Positions 15,476 through 24,687 of a DNA stretch of 27,900 nucleotides are shown here, piece by piece. Both the position numbers and the translations under genes were made by a program. Positions within the stretch are counted from its first letter, which is position 1. The number at the start of each line of letters is the position of its first letter. Origin of the DNA: a virus; IMG/VR virus record IMGVR_UViG_3300010354_000482, positions 1 to 27,900 of that record; one strand, 5' to 3'. Below the pieces are notes generated by a model, which was not told the origin of the DNA, made no database searches, and worked only from the letters and a program-made list of their open reading frames with translations.

Positions 15476-17017
15476 ATGGCATCATTAGTAACAGATCAAT
15501 TTAGAATTTTTTCTGCTAAGCAATTTATCAACTCTTTGTCTGTTCCCACAGGTGTTTCTGACTCTGTTGCAGGAACTCAAAGACAAAAATTATATGTTTT
15601 TGTAGGAAGATCTAGAGATTGGAACTCAGAAAGATATTCTGGTGTAAGTACAGATCAACTTCCACCAACACCAGAGGATTCATTTAATGATTTAAGTGAA
15701 ATCTATGATGATATGATTGCAATGAAAAGAATCAGTGCAACTGATCTTCGTCAGGTAATTAAAAGAAAAACCTGGAAGGCGGGTAAAATTTATGATATGT
15801 ATAAGCATAATTATTCTTCTACCAATACTGCTTCCAGTGGTGCTACAAAATTGTATGATTCTGACTTCTATGTTATTAATAGTCAGTATCAAATTTTAAA
15901 GTGCATTTATAATGGTCAGTCTCCAGAAAATATTACGGGTATTGCAACTGCTTCTAACGCAGAACCTATTGCTAGTGCTGGTCAAACTTCAATCATTACA
16001 ACTTCAGATGGTTATAAGTGGAAGTTTATGTATCAGTTGACAATTGATGAAGTTTTAAAATTTGTATCTAGTGACTTTGTTCCAGTATCTTCTGATGCAA
16101 CTGTGGTAAGTGCTGCAGTTAATGGTGCTTTAGATACTGTTTTAATTACTCAGAGAGGTTCATCTTTAACACCAGGAACTTATTATGCTAAGGCAGTTGG
16201 TGATGGATCTAACGGTGTTATTAGAATTGTTGTAGATAATACTGGAATTTATAACGGAAAAATTTCTACTGCAAATATTCAAACACCTGGAACAAATTAC
16301 ACTTATGCTAAAGTTGATTTGACGCAAGTATTCAGTAATATTGCGTGTACGACTTCTGCTAACATGGGTGTTAGTACTAATGGTACATCATATCTAGAAG
16401 TAATCATTCCTCCTACTGGTGGACATGGTTCCACTCCAGATGTTGAACTTGGTGGTTATAGAGTAATGGTAAACTCAAAACTAGAATTCTTAGATGGTTC
16501 TGGTGACGTTCCTGTTGATATGCAATTTAGAAGATTTGGTCTAATTGCAAATCCAATTGAATATGGAAGTACAACTCAATCTACAGATTCAACACGTTCT
16601 GCTTGCAAGGCAATTAAATTCAGTGATTCTTTTACCAGTAATTTTACTCCTGGTGAAGTAATTATTCAATCCACAACAAATGCAAGGGGTGTTGTAATTC
16701 ACTGGGATAGTATCAACAAAATTTTACGTTACTATCAGAATGAATATAGTGGTGTATATCAAAACGCCTTGATTAATTTTAGTGGATCAAATACTATTAC
16801 TGGACAAACAAGTAATACTGTTGGTGTTCCATTAACTTCATATACATCTGGTAGTAATGGTGCTCCATCATCTCTTACTGGTATTATTTTCAATACTGGT
16901 TATGCAAATCCAGAAATTAATAAGTATGGTGGTTCTATTATCTACTATGAAAATAGAAAACCAATTGCAAGATCTAGTGACCAAATTGAAGACATTAAAT
17001 TAGTCGTTGAGTTCTAA
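15476..17017 (+). CDS. gp8: baseplate wedge subunit gp8
   Basis: The first 200 residues align by eye with T4 gp8, a baseplate wedge protein of 334 aa. VFVGRSRDW (41-49) matches the T4 FITFGRSEPW segment, PTPEDS (64-69) matches YPTDS, KRKTW (96-100) matches PRRDW, and DGYKWKFMYQL (178-188) matches DGYVWEYLFEI. At 513 residues the protein is longer than T4 gp8. The extra C-terminal part contains beta modules like those in neighbouring structural proteins (FTPGEVIIQSTTNARGVV, about 392-409). The ATG has TAGGAA about 8 nt upstream. It follows the gp7-position gene, as gp8 does in T4. Confidence 0.88.
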   Translation: MASLVTDQFRIFSAKQFINSLSVPTGVSDSVAGTQRQKLYVFVGRSRDWNSERYSGVSTDQLPPTPEDSFNDLSEIYDDMIAMKRISATDLRQVIKRKTWKAGKIYDMYKHNYSSTNTASSGATKLYDSDFYVINSQYQILKCIYNGQSPENITGIATASNAEPIASAGQTSIITTSDGYKWKFMYQLTIDEVLKFVSSDFVPVSSDATVVSAAVNGALDTVLITQRGSSLTPGTYYAKAVGDGSNGVIRIVVDNTGIYNGKISTANIQTPGTNYTYAKVDLTQVFSNIACTTSANMGVSTNGTSYLEVIIPPTGGHGSTPDVELGGYRVMVNSKLEFLDGSGDVPVDMQFRRFGLIANPIEYGSTTQSTDSTRSACKAIKFSDSFTSNFTPGEVIIQSTTNARGVVIHWDSINKILRYYQNEYSGVYQNALINFSGSNTITGQTSNTVGVPLTSYTSGSNGAPSSLTGIIFNTGYANPEINKYGGSIIYYENRKPIARSSDQIEDIKLVVEF

Positions 17018-17025
17018 AATAAATA
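17018..17025 (+). promoter_or_regulatory. T4-like late promoter box before the DUF4815-type gene
   Basis: AATAAATA lies immediately after the gp8 stop (TAA 17015-17017). Predicted initiation near 17031 leaves about 27 nt of leader before the ATG at 17058. It matches the NATAAATA late-promoter pattern and repeats the stop-adjacent placement seen before gp8. Confidence 0.6.
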
Positions 17026-17057
17026 AAACAAGAAAAAACCTAGCGGTTGATAGTTAA

Positions 17058-20000
17058 ATGCAAGACACAAATTTAAATGTAACTCCTTACTTTGATGATT
17101 ATCAAAGGGAAAAACAATTTTATAAAGTATTATTTAAGCCTGGTTATCCAGTACAAAGTAGAGAATTAACTACATTACAATCTATTCTACAGAATCAGGT
17201 TGAAAGATTTGGTCAGCATATTTTTAAAGATGGGTCCATGGTTATTCCTGGACAAATTGCATTCGACATTAACTATCAAGCTGTAACTATTCAACCTTTA
17301 ATTAATGGTACTGAGGTAGAAACATATAGAACTCAATTAGTTGGTCAAAAACTAACTGGATCTATTTCTGGAGTAACTGCTCTAATTTTATATACAATTA
17401 GTGAAGAAGAATCCGATAAAAAATTAATTACATTATATGTAAAATATATTAGTGGTGGAAATTTTGATATAAATGGAAATCAGTACACTAAATTTGCTGA
17501 CAATGAGAATTTAATCGATTCTACTCTTTCTGTAGTTGCATCTACATCTTTAACAAATGCAACTAGTTATGTTGGTTCTATTGCTCATATTGAATCTGGA
17601 GTTTATTTCTCTCGCGGATATTTTATTGAAGTAAATGCCCAAAGTATTATATTAGATCAATATGAAAATGCACCATCATATAAAGTAGGACTTAAATTAC
17701 AAGAAAGTATTATTTCATCATCCGATGATGAATCTCTAAAGGATAATTCATTAGGTTATTCTAATTTTTCTGCACCAGGCGCTGATAGATTAAAAATTGA
17801 TGCAGAATTAGTAAAAATAGGATTAGATGAAGAGCAAGATAAAAACTTTATTGAATTACTTCGTCTAAGACAGGGTATTGTAGAATATAAAATTGATAGA
17901 AGCACTTATGCCGAGTTAGGAAAAAATATTGCAAGAAGAACATACGAAGAATCTGGAAACTATTCAGTAACTCCTTTTAAACTGACTAAAAAAGAAACTT
18001 TAAATAATCTGTTTAATAACGGAACTTATGAGTTAAATAGTTCTTCAAAATTTTCTGGTAAGACGATTGTAAACGGCACACCATCTACTAGTGAAGAAAT
18101 TAATGGAAATGATTATTTTACTGTGGAAATTTGTCCTGGAAAAGCATATGTAAAAGGTTATGAAGTAGAAACTGTAGCAACTAATTTTATTGATATTGAA
18201 AAATCTAGAACCACATTATCAAAGAATAATGAAGGTGCAGTAGTTTCTCACGGTAACTATTTTGAATTGGAAAATAGTTCTGTAAAAGGATCTATTACAG
18301 GTGGTTCTTTTACAGAAGTATATTTTTATGATAAAGTAATTGGAAGTCCAACAAATTCTAATTTGATTGGAAAAGCAAAATGTTATGGTCTAATTACGGA
18401 TACAAAAACCAGACTCTATATTTTAGATTTTAATACTTTCACATTTATCACATATAACAATAATAACAATACATTAGATTTTGCTGTACAGGCAAATGAT
18501 TATGTATTTGGTTCTTTGTCTGGAGCTTCAGGAATAGTATCAGCTAATCCTGGTGGTAATACAGTTCAATTACAACAGGTATCTGGAAACTTTATTGATG
18601 GAGAAACTTTAACAAATAGTAGAAATTCTACTAGCGTAGTTTTAACTTCTACAAATGATTTTACGACAGAACGTATTAGATCTGTATCAACTCAACCATT
18701 AACTGATCCAAACCCTCAGTTTTCTGCAAATATTTCTTTAGATAGCATTCCTTTGTCGGGAAGTAGCTTTGTAGTTTCTGGTGGTACAACTCTATCTGGT
18801 GTTAATACCAGTTTTCTCACTGAATTGTATGTAAATACAACCTTACAATTTGGTTCTACCACAACTACAATTTCTACAATTACAAATAATTCCGTAGCAA
18901 CTTTAAGTTCTGCAGTAAACAATCAGTCATATAGTACTGTTTCCAAGTTAATAGCAACATTAAAAACATCTGGATCAGAATATTTTAGTCTAACACAAAA
19001 CAAATATGTAAGTAGTCTTAGTGATGTAAGTTTTTCTGTATTAAAAGATTATATTGTAACTTTTAATAATGGAACAGGAACTCTAGTTACTGCTACTGGT
19101 GAAGTTGCATCGGGGAATGTTTTAATCCAGACATCTACTACTAGTATGACTGGTAGTATTGGAGCTTCTAATATTATTACTTGTAGTAATACAACTTTTA
19201 GCGGAAATGCTACTGTTTATGCAAAAGTATTAGTTTCTAATCCAACTGTAAAACAAAAAACACTTAATCCTTGTACAGTTCTCAAAGTAAATAAAACAAA
19301 AGGTACTTTAAATACAGTATATGGAACTAGAAGAGATGACTATGAAATTTCTCTTGCTAAACCAGATGTAATTAAAATTTATGCAATACACCAGGCAACA
19401 AGTTCTGCCTATGTAGATGCAGATTTATTTGATTCTATTATAGTAACTAATGCTACTAATTTTAATGTAGGGGATACTCTTTATAGTTTACAAAATTCTG
19501 CTAAAGCTAAAATTGTATCTAAATCTGGAAATACTTTAAGTATAATTTATTTTAATAATATTTCTTTTTCTAGTTCTACTGGAAATAACATTGTTAAAAA
19601 TTTTACTACTGATGCAGAAACTACAGTAACATCGGTATCCTTTGGTACTTATATTGATATTACTAACTCTTTTGAGTTAGACAAAAATGTTAGTGATGAA
19701 ATTTATGATATTTCTAAATTAGTAAGAAAAAATGGTTATGCTGCACCACAGTATGATTTTATTGTCATTTATGATTATTACTCACATGGAAGTGGTGATT
19801 ATTTTAACGCAACTTCTTATCCATCTAATCAAATTTCATACGAAACTTTTGGATCTTATAACGATTATAATTTAACTGATATCATTGATTTCAGATTAAC
19901 TGCTTCAACATCAAATATCAATACAAGTGGTTCTGGAACTTTATCCAGTCCATTAATTTTGAACAGCGTTACTTTAAGTAAACTAACAAGACCTTTAGTT

Positions 20001-23000
20001 TCTAAAAACTTAGAGTATCCTGGAACAACTGTAACATATGATTACAGTCATTATATTGGTAGAATTGATACTTTAGTATTTGATGAAAATGGTAAATTTA
20101 AGGTAATTAAAGGAAATCCTTCATTAACTCCATCATATCCACAAGTATTAAATGATAATTTACCTATAGCATCATTTGTAATGCCTCCATATGTTATGGA
20201 TGTAAATGATATCTATGTTCAAAATTATGATAATAGAAGATATACAATGTCAGATATTGGTCTTCTTGATAGAAGACTATCTAATGTCGAATATTATACT
20301 TCATTGAATTTATTAGAGGTTGATACAAACACCTTAACTATTACTGATGATAATGGTTTTAATAGATTTAAAAATGGATTTGTAGTTGATTCTTTCCAAG
20401 ATTTTACTGTATCCGATCTAACAAATATAGATTATAAAGCATCTATAGATGTTATTAATACTGAAGTAAGACCATCACATTATACAAATAATGTAGATTT
20501 GGAATTTATTGCATCAAGTTCTACAAATTATAAAAAAACAGGATCTTTAATAACTCTAAATTATACGGATGAAGTGTATGTAGATCAGCCATTTGCATCA
20601 AAGGCAGAAAATGTAAATCCATTTAATGTATTTTCATGGGTTGGTAGAATTGATTTGACTCCATCTTCGGATAACTGGGTATCTACAACAAGACAAGCAG
20701 ATAATATTATTAGAGTGGAAGGTAATTTTGAAAAAACTGCGAGGGAATTAGGTGCTGGTGCTACAGGTGTCACACCTACACAATGGGGAGCATGGAGGAC
20801 TTTATCTAGTTCAACTACTGGTGGCGCAGGGCGCGGAAGAAGACAAATTACAACAACCACAACACAACAAAGAACAGGAACATTTACTGTATTAACAGAA
20901 GAATTCTCAAATACATCTTTAGGAGATACTGTTCTAAGTACAACTACTTCTCTTTATATGAGAGAAAGAACTATTGGTATTACAGCAACTAGAATGAAAC
21001 CAAATTATAGATTATATCTATTTTTGAATAATACCAATATGACAAACTATACTATTGCGTCATTAATTGAAATTTATAAAGGTGGTGAAAATGGAACAAA
21101 TGCGAGAGAATTTTTAGTAGGAGAAAAAGTTAAATTTGCAAATACAAATATAACTGCAACCGTAATTTCTCCATCTGATTCTGGTTTTGCTAATAATCCA
21201 TATGATCAAAATACCTTACCATCAACTTATACAGGTACATATGGTTATGTTGCTTTATCAATGCCTTCTATAATCGATACACCAATTCCAGTTTCAAGTT
21301 TTTCTGAAAATGAGACTATTACTGGAGTTACTAGTGGAGCGATAGGCAAATTTAAAGTAAAGAAAATAGTTTGCGATAAGAGTGGTCAATGGTTTGGAAA
21401 TGTTATAATTCCAGATCCAAACTTAAATGCAAATCCAAGATTTGCAAATGGTCAAACTACATTTAGACTTACTACATCAAGTACAGATTCAAGAGTTCCT
21501 GGAACTATTGATACTGATGCTGAAATAGTGTTTAGTTCTTCTGGGTCAACACAAGTTGTACAAAAGAATGTAGTTTCAGTGAGAAATGCAGTTCCTGAAA
21601 GAAGAACTACTACAGAAACACAAACAACTACCAGTATAACATGGGTAGATCCTCTTGCACAATCTTTCTTGATTGATAGGCCAGGCGGAGTCTTCATGAC
21701 AAAGGTAGATTTGTATTTCCAAGCAAAAGATACATCAATTCCAGTAAATGTTCAAATTAGAACAATGGAAAATGGTTCTCCTACTCAAACAGTAGTTCCA
21801 TTTAGTGACGTATCTGTATTACCATCAAATGTTAATATTTCCGATAACGCAACTTCTGCAACAACTTTCACTTTCCCATCCCCAGTATACTTATCACAAG
21901 GTCAAGAATATGCTCTAGTAGTTTGGACTAACTGTGATAATTATAAGGCATGGATTGCGAGGTTGGGTCAAACTGATGTTGCTACAAATAGGTTAATTAG
22001 TGAAAATCCTTATGCTGGTGTATTATTTAAGTCTCAAAATGCTTCAACATGGACCCCAGATCAATATGAAGATTTGAAATTTAAAATGTATTATGCAAAA
22101 TTCAATAATTCTACATCATCAGAACTCTTCTTTGAAAATAAAACAATTGCTGAAAATGCATTAAGAAAAGATCCTATTACTATGATTTCTGGTAATAGTG
22201 TAATCACTATTGCACAACCAAATCATTGTATGCATACGACTTCTAACAAAGTAACTATTAGTGGTGTTAGGTCAGAAGTTCCATCTACCACTATATCTGG
22301 ATCAACTTTAACAAACACACAAAATACTGCACCTATTACAATTATATTAACTAATGCAGCAAATCTGCATACTCAAATAGGAAATACCAGCATTTCTGCT
22401 ACAAATCCAGGTTATATTAAAATTGGTGATGAAATTATTGCTTATTCTGCAATCAATTCAAATACTGTAACTATTCCTGCAAATGGAAGAGGAATTAATT
22501 CTACAACAATAATATCACATTCTTCTGGTGAAGTTGTTGAATGCTATAATTTAAATGGTATTCCACTTACAGAAATTAATAAAACTCACAATTCTGTAAT
22601 TCCTATTACTTTAGATACCTTTAATTTGCAACTAAACTTTAGTGCAAATAATAATCTAACTTCTGGTGGAGATTCTGTCTTTTCAACTAGAAATATTCAG
22701 TATGAACATGTTACCGCAAATATTGCTACAATGGCAGTAACTGGAACTGATATTAGTGCAAAATTAAATTCTATTACTGGTACTAGTATTTCTTCCAATA
22801 CTACTTTACAGCCATCATATCAAAGTGTAACCAATGAACCAATTTCTCTAGAAAGAATCAATGATCTTGGGAAACCAAGATTGGTTGCATCTGCACCAAA
22901 TGAGTCATCATTTAATAACAATAATAAATCTATAAAATTAAATCTACAACTATCAAGTGATTCTGATAATTTATCACCCGTAATTGATCTTGATAGATGC

Positions 23001-23414
23001 AGTTTAATTACAACATCTAATCGAATTAATAAATTAACAAATACTAGTAGTTCTCTATCTCCATCAAATACAAAAAATGAATCAAATTATGTAACTAAAA
23101 CTTTTACATTAGAAAATTCTTCTACTGCTCTAAAAGTTTTATTTGAAGGTGTAAGATTTAATACAAATGGAATTAGAGTATATGTTAAAATTGGTCGTGA
23201 TGACGCTCTAAGTTTTAATAATACTTCTTACATTGAACTAACACCATCATCTTATCCTTCTTCTTCAAATTATACCGAATATAAAGAATTTGAGTATGAA
23301 GCAAAAGGATTACCTTCATTTAAATCTTACTCTGTGAAAATTGAAATGGATTCTGATAATCAAGCTTTAATACCAGTAATTAGAAAATTTAGAGCTATTG
23401 CACTTGCAGTTTAA
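17058..23414 (+). CDS. giant DUF4815-type baseplate/tail protein (2118 aa)
   Basis: The N-terminus has the hallmarks of DUF4815 phage proteins: LNVTPYFDDYQREKQFYKVL (6-25), PGYPVQSRELTTLQSILQNQ (28-47), FSRGYFIEV (about 185-193) and CPGKAYVKGYEVE (about 360-372). A second conserved block at about 1528-1685 includes DPLAQSFLIDRPGGVF, KVDLYFQAKD and NASTWTPDQYEDLKFKMYYA. This block is familiar from baseplate and tail proteins of large myophages. The C-terminal 100 residues form a beta domain ending VIRKFRAIALAV. It occupies the place of the T4 genes 9-12, so it probably contributes to outer baseplate or fibre attachment. Shared modules occur near residues 480-525, 800-835, 1416-1450 and 1778-1830. 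Confidence 0.85.
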   Translation: MQDTNLNVTPYFDDYQREKQFYKVLFKPGYPVQSRELTTLQSILQNQVERFGQHIFKDGSMVIPGQIAFDINYQAVTIQPLINGTEVETYRTQLVGQKLTGSISGVTALILYTISEEESDKKLITLYVKYISGGNFDINGNQYTKFADNENLIDSTLSVVASTSLTNATSYVGSIAHIESGVYFSRGYFIEVNAQSIILDQYENAPSYKVGLKLQESIISSSDDESLKDNSLGYSNFSAPGADRLKIDAELVKIGLDEEQDKNFIELLRLRQGIVEYKIDRSTYAELGKNIARRTYEESGNYSVTPFKLTKKETLNNLFNNGTYELNSSSKFSGKTIVNGTPSTSEEINGNDYFTVEICPGKAYVKGYEVETVATNFIDIEKSRTTLSKNNEGAVVSHGNYFELENSSVKGSITGGSFTEVYFYDKVIGSPTNSNLIGKAKCYGLITDTKTRLYILDFNTFTFITYNNNNNTLDFAVQANDYVFGSLSGASGIVSANPGGNTVQLQQVSGNFIDGETLTNSRNSTSVVLTSTNDFTTERIRSVSTQPLTDPNPQFSANISLDSIPLSGSSFVVSGGTTLSGVNTSFLTELYVNTTLQFGSTTTTISTITNNSVATLSSAVNNQSYSTVSKLIATLKTSGSEYFSLTQNKYVSSLSDVSFSVLKDYIVTFNNGTGTLVTATGEVASGNVLIQTSTTSMTGSIGASNIITCSNTTFSGNATVYAKVLVSNPTVKQKTLNPCTVLKVNKTKGTLNTVYGTRRDDYEISLAKPDVIKIYAIHQATSSAYVDADLFDSIIVTNATNFNVGDTLYSLQNSAKAKIVSKSGNTLSIIYFNNISFSSSTGNNIVKNFTTDAETTVTSVSFGTYIDITNSFELDKNVSDEIYDISKLVRKNGYAAPQYDFIVIYDYYSHGSGDYFNATSYPSNQISYETFGSYNDYNLTDIIDFRLTASTSNINTSGSGTLSSPLILNSVTLSKLTRPLVSKNLEYPGTTVTYDYSHYIGRIDTLVFDENGKFKVIKGNPSLTPSYPQVLNDNLPIASFVMPPYVMDVNDIYVQNYDNRRYTMSDIGLLDRRLSNVEYYTSLNLLEVDTNTLTITDDNGFNRFKNGFVVDSFQDFTVSDLTNIDYKASIDVINTEVRPSHYTNNVDLEFIASSSTNYKKTGSLITLNYTDEVYVDQPFASKAENVNPFNVFSWVGRIDLTPSSDNWVSTTRQADNIIRVEGNFEKTARELGAGATGVTPTQWGAWRTLSSSTTGGAGRGRRQITTTTTQQRTGTFTVLTEEFSNTSLGDTVLSTTTSLYMRERTIGITATRMKPNYRLYLFLNNTNMTNYTIASLIEIYKGGENGTNAREFLVGEKVKFANTNITATVISPSDSGFANNPYDQNTLPSTYTGTYGYVALSMPSIIDTPIPVSSFSENETITGVTSGAIGKFKVKKIVCDKSGQWFGNVIIPDPNLNANPRFANGQTTFRLTTSSTDSRVPGTIDTDAEIVFSSSGSTQVVQKNVVSVRNAVPERRTTTETQTTTSITWVDPLAQSFLIDRPGGVFMTKVDLYFQAKDTSIPVNVQIRTMENGSPTQTVVPFSDVSVLPSNVNISDNATSATTFTFPSPVYLSQGQEYALVVWTNCDNYKAWIARLGQTDVATNRLISENPYAGVLFKSQNASTWTPDQYEDLKFKMYYAKFNNSTSSELFFENKTIAENALRKDPITMISGNSVITIAQPNHCMHTTSNKVTISGVRSEVPSTTISGSTLTNTQNTAPITIILTNAANLHTQIGNTSISATNPGYIKIGDEIIAYSAINSNTVTIPANGRGINSTTIISHSSGEVVECYNLNGIPLTEINKTHNSVIPITLDTFNLQLNFSANNNLTSGGDSVFSTRNIQYEHVTANIATMAVTGTDISAKLNSITGTSISSNTTLQPSYQSVTNEPISLERINDLGKPRLVASAPNESSFNNNNKSIKLNLQLSSDSDNLSPVIDLDRCSLITTSNRINKLTNTSSSLSPSNTKNESNYVTKTFTLENSSTALKVLFEGVRFNTNGIRVYVKIGRDDALSFNNTSYIELTPSSYPSSSNYTEYKEFEYEAKGLPSFKSYSVKIEMDSDNQALIPVIRKFRAIALAV

Positions 23415-23416
23415 TT

Positions 23417-23647
23417 ATGGAATTAAAAGTAGAAGGACACTCAAATTTATATAGAGACTCGGAAACTGGCGCGATTGTTGTAAAAGACAAAAATTCGTAT
23501 CAAAACTATATGGACAATCTCAGGTCGAGACTCTATAATAAGACAGTACAGGAATCACTGGTTGATGACGTTAAAAAATTAAAAAATGATATGAAAAACA
23601 TCAACCAGTTATTACAAAAAATTATGGAGAAACTAGATGATAGATGA
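23417..23647 (+). CDS. 76-aa conserved hypothetical phage protein
   Basis: The gene begins 2 nt after the giant DUF4815-type gene and overlaps the next ORF by 11 nt. The product has an N-terminal part of VEGHSNLYRDSETGAIVVKD type (residues 5-24) and a C-terminal helical, Lys-rich coiled-coil-like segment (VKKLKNDMKNINQLLQKIME, about 52-71). From memory, similar short proteins with 'LYRD..TGAI' N-termini occur at this place in marine T4-like phages; their function is not known to me. Position between a baseplate protein and the neck genes suggests a small virion or assembly factor (inference). Confidence 0.75.
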   Translation: MELKVEGHSNLYRDSETGAIVVKDKNSYQNYMDNLRSRLYNKTVQESLVDDVKKLKNDMKNINQLLQKIMEKLDDR

Positions 23648-23819
23648 TCTTCCTCTTAGTAAACAATTTGAATATAATAAATTATGCAGAGATATTGATA
23701 CATTAACTGATTTAAATGATCTAAGGGATTTGTCAAAAAAATTTCTTTTGTTGTATCTCAGTCAACAACATGTAGTCTCAAAATTAGCAGATTGGGATTT
23801 TAAATTAGATAAAAAATAG
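23637..23819 (+). CDS. 60-aa conserved hypothetical phage protein
   Basis: The start overlaps the previous gene by 11 nt, with GGAGA about 9 nt upstream. The 60-residue product is predicted mostly helical, with SKQFEYNKLCRDIDTLTDLN (8-27) and FLLLYLSQQHVVSKLADWDF (36-55). No membrane segment or signal peptide is convincing, because the Leu-rich stretch is short. It ends just before the terminator at 23829, so it closes the transcription unit begun by the late box at 17018. Function unknown. Confidence 0.7.
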   Translation: MIDDLPLSKQFEYNKLCRDIDTLTDLNDLRDLSKKFLLLYLSQQHVVSKLADWDFKLDKK

Positions 23820-23828
23820 TTGTTTTTA

Positions 23829-23862
23829 TAGTCTCCTTATAAATATTAAGGAGACTATTTTT
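23829..23862 (+). terminator. perfect 11-bp hairpin terminator before gp13
   Basis: TAGTCTCCTTA (23829-23839) pairs perfectly with TAAGGAGACTA (23847-23857) around a 7-nt loop, followed by five T (23858-23862). It starts 10 nt after the stop of the 60-aa gene and fits a rho-independent terminator. Upstream T-rich sequence (23823-23827) may make it weakly bidirectional. Confidence 0.85.
23838..23845 (+). promoter_or_regulatory. late promoter box within the terminator hairpin
   Basis: TATAAATA is an exact T4 late-promoter match and covers the last two bases of the left stem and most of the loop. With T4 spacing, initiation would be near 23851, inside the right stem arm. The resulting transcript would lack the left arm and so could not form the terminator. 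It would have a leader of about 33 nt with AGG about 8 nt before the gp13 ATG. Confidence 0.55.
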
Positions 23863-23863
23863 G

Positions 23864-23871
23864 TATAAATA
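23864..23871 (+). promoter_or_regulatory. second exact late promoter box, close to gp13
   Basis: A second TATAAATA lies 26 nt after the first. Predicted initiation near 23877 would leave only about 7 nt before the gp13 ATG at 23884, close to a leaderless mRNA. Either box could be the working one; the upstream box gives the more usual leader. Confidence 0.55.
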
Positions 23872-23883
23872 TAGGTCAAATAT

Positions 23884-24681
23884 ATGGCAGCACCAAGTTC
23901 TAGAGCTCAACTAAAAGAATATTGTCTTAGGAAGCTTGGCAAGCCTGTTATCGAGATCAACGTAGATGATGATCAAATTGAAGACTTAATTGATGATACC
24001 TTACAATTGTACAGGGAAAGAAGTTATGATGGAGTTGAAAGAGTTTACTTGAAATATAAGTTAACTTCTCAAGATATCGCTAACGCAAAGGCTAATACAG
24101 CAACTGTCTATCCAAGTGGTTTATCATTTTCTGAAGCCACTGGTGGATTTTTAACTCTACCAGATCATATTTTGGGAGTGAATGGAATTTTTAAAATCTC
24201 TAATGCATATGTAAACAATATGTTTGGTTTTAGATATCAATTTTTCTTAAATGATTTTTATAATTTTTATGCATATGATATTCTAAATTATTACATTACT
24301 ATGTCATATTTGGAAACTCTAGACTTTATGTTGGAGGGGAATAAAAGTATTAGATATCATAAAACTCAAAATAAATTAATTATTGATTTGGATTGGGATC
24401 GTATTCAACCAAATGATTGGTTGGTAATTGAATGCTTTAGAGCATTAGATCCCACACAATATACAAAAGTCTATAATGAAATTTTTATTAAAAAACATTT
24501 AACTTCTTCTATCAAAAAACAGTGGGGTCAAAACCTCATTAAATTTGAAGGTATTCAAATGCCTGGTGGTGTTACTTTTAATGGAAGACAACTATATGAT
24601 GACGCAATTGAAGAATTGCGAGAACTAGAAGAAAAAATGTCTAGTACATATGAAGTTCCACCACTAGATATGATCGGGTAA
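23884..24681 (+). CDS. gp13: neck protein gp13
   Basis: The 265-residue product resembles T4 gp13 (309 aa), a head-completion/neck protein that joins capsid and tail after DNA packaging. Recognisable family stretches are YCLRKLGKPVIEINVDDDQI (13-32), DLIDDTLQLYRERSYDGVER (34-53), HKTQNKLIIDLDW and IKKQWGQNLIKFEG. The C-terminal run GGVTFNGRQLYDDAIEELRE also belongs here. The protein starts with the usual 'SRAQLKEYCLRKLG' type N-terminus. It follows a terminator and two late promoter boxes, so it begins a new late unit with gp14, gp15 and gp16. No strong Shine-Dalgarno sequence is seen. Confidence 0.9.
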   Translation: MAAPSSRAQLKEYCLRKLGKPVIEINVDDDQIEDLIDDTLQLYRERSYDGVERVYLKYKLTSQDIANAKANTATVYPSGLSFSEATGGFLTLPDHILGVNGIFKISNAYVNNMFGFRYQFFLNDFYNFYAYDILNYYITMSYLETLDFMLEGNKSIRYHKTQNKLIIDLDWDRIQPNDWLVIECFRALDPTQYTKVYNEIFIKKHLTSSIKKQWGQNLIKFEGIQMPGGVTFNGRQLYDDAIEELRELEEKMSSTYEVPPLDMIG

Positions 24682-24687
24682 TCAAAT

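Noticed and set aside
20585-21697. Minus-strand ORFs at 20585-20860 and 21452-21697
   Set aside because: They are antisense to conserved parts of the DUF4815-type protein and have no promoter or ribosome site; they are considered shadows.
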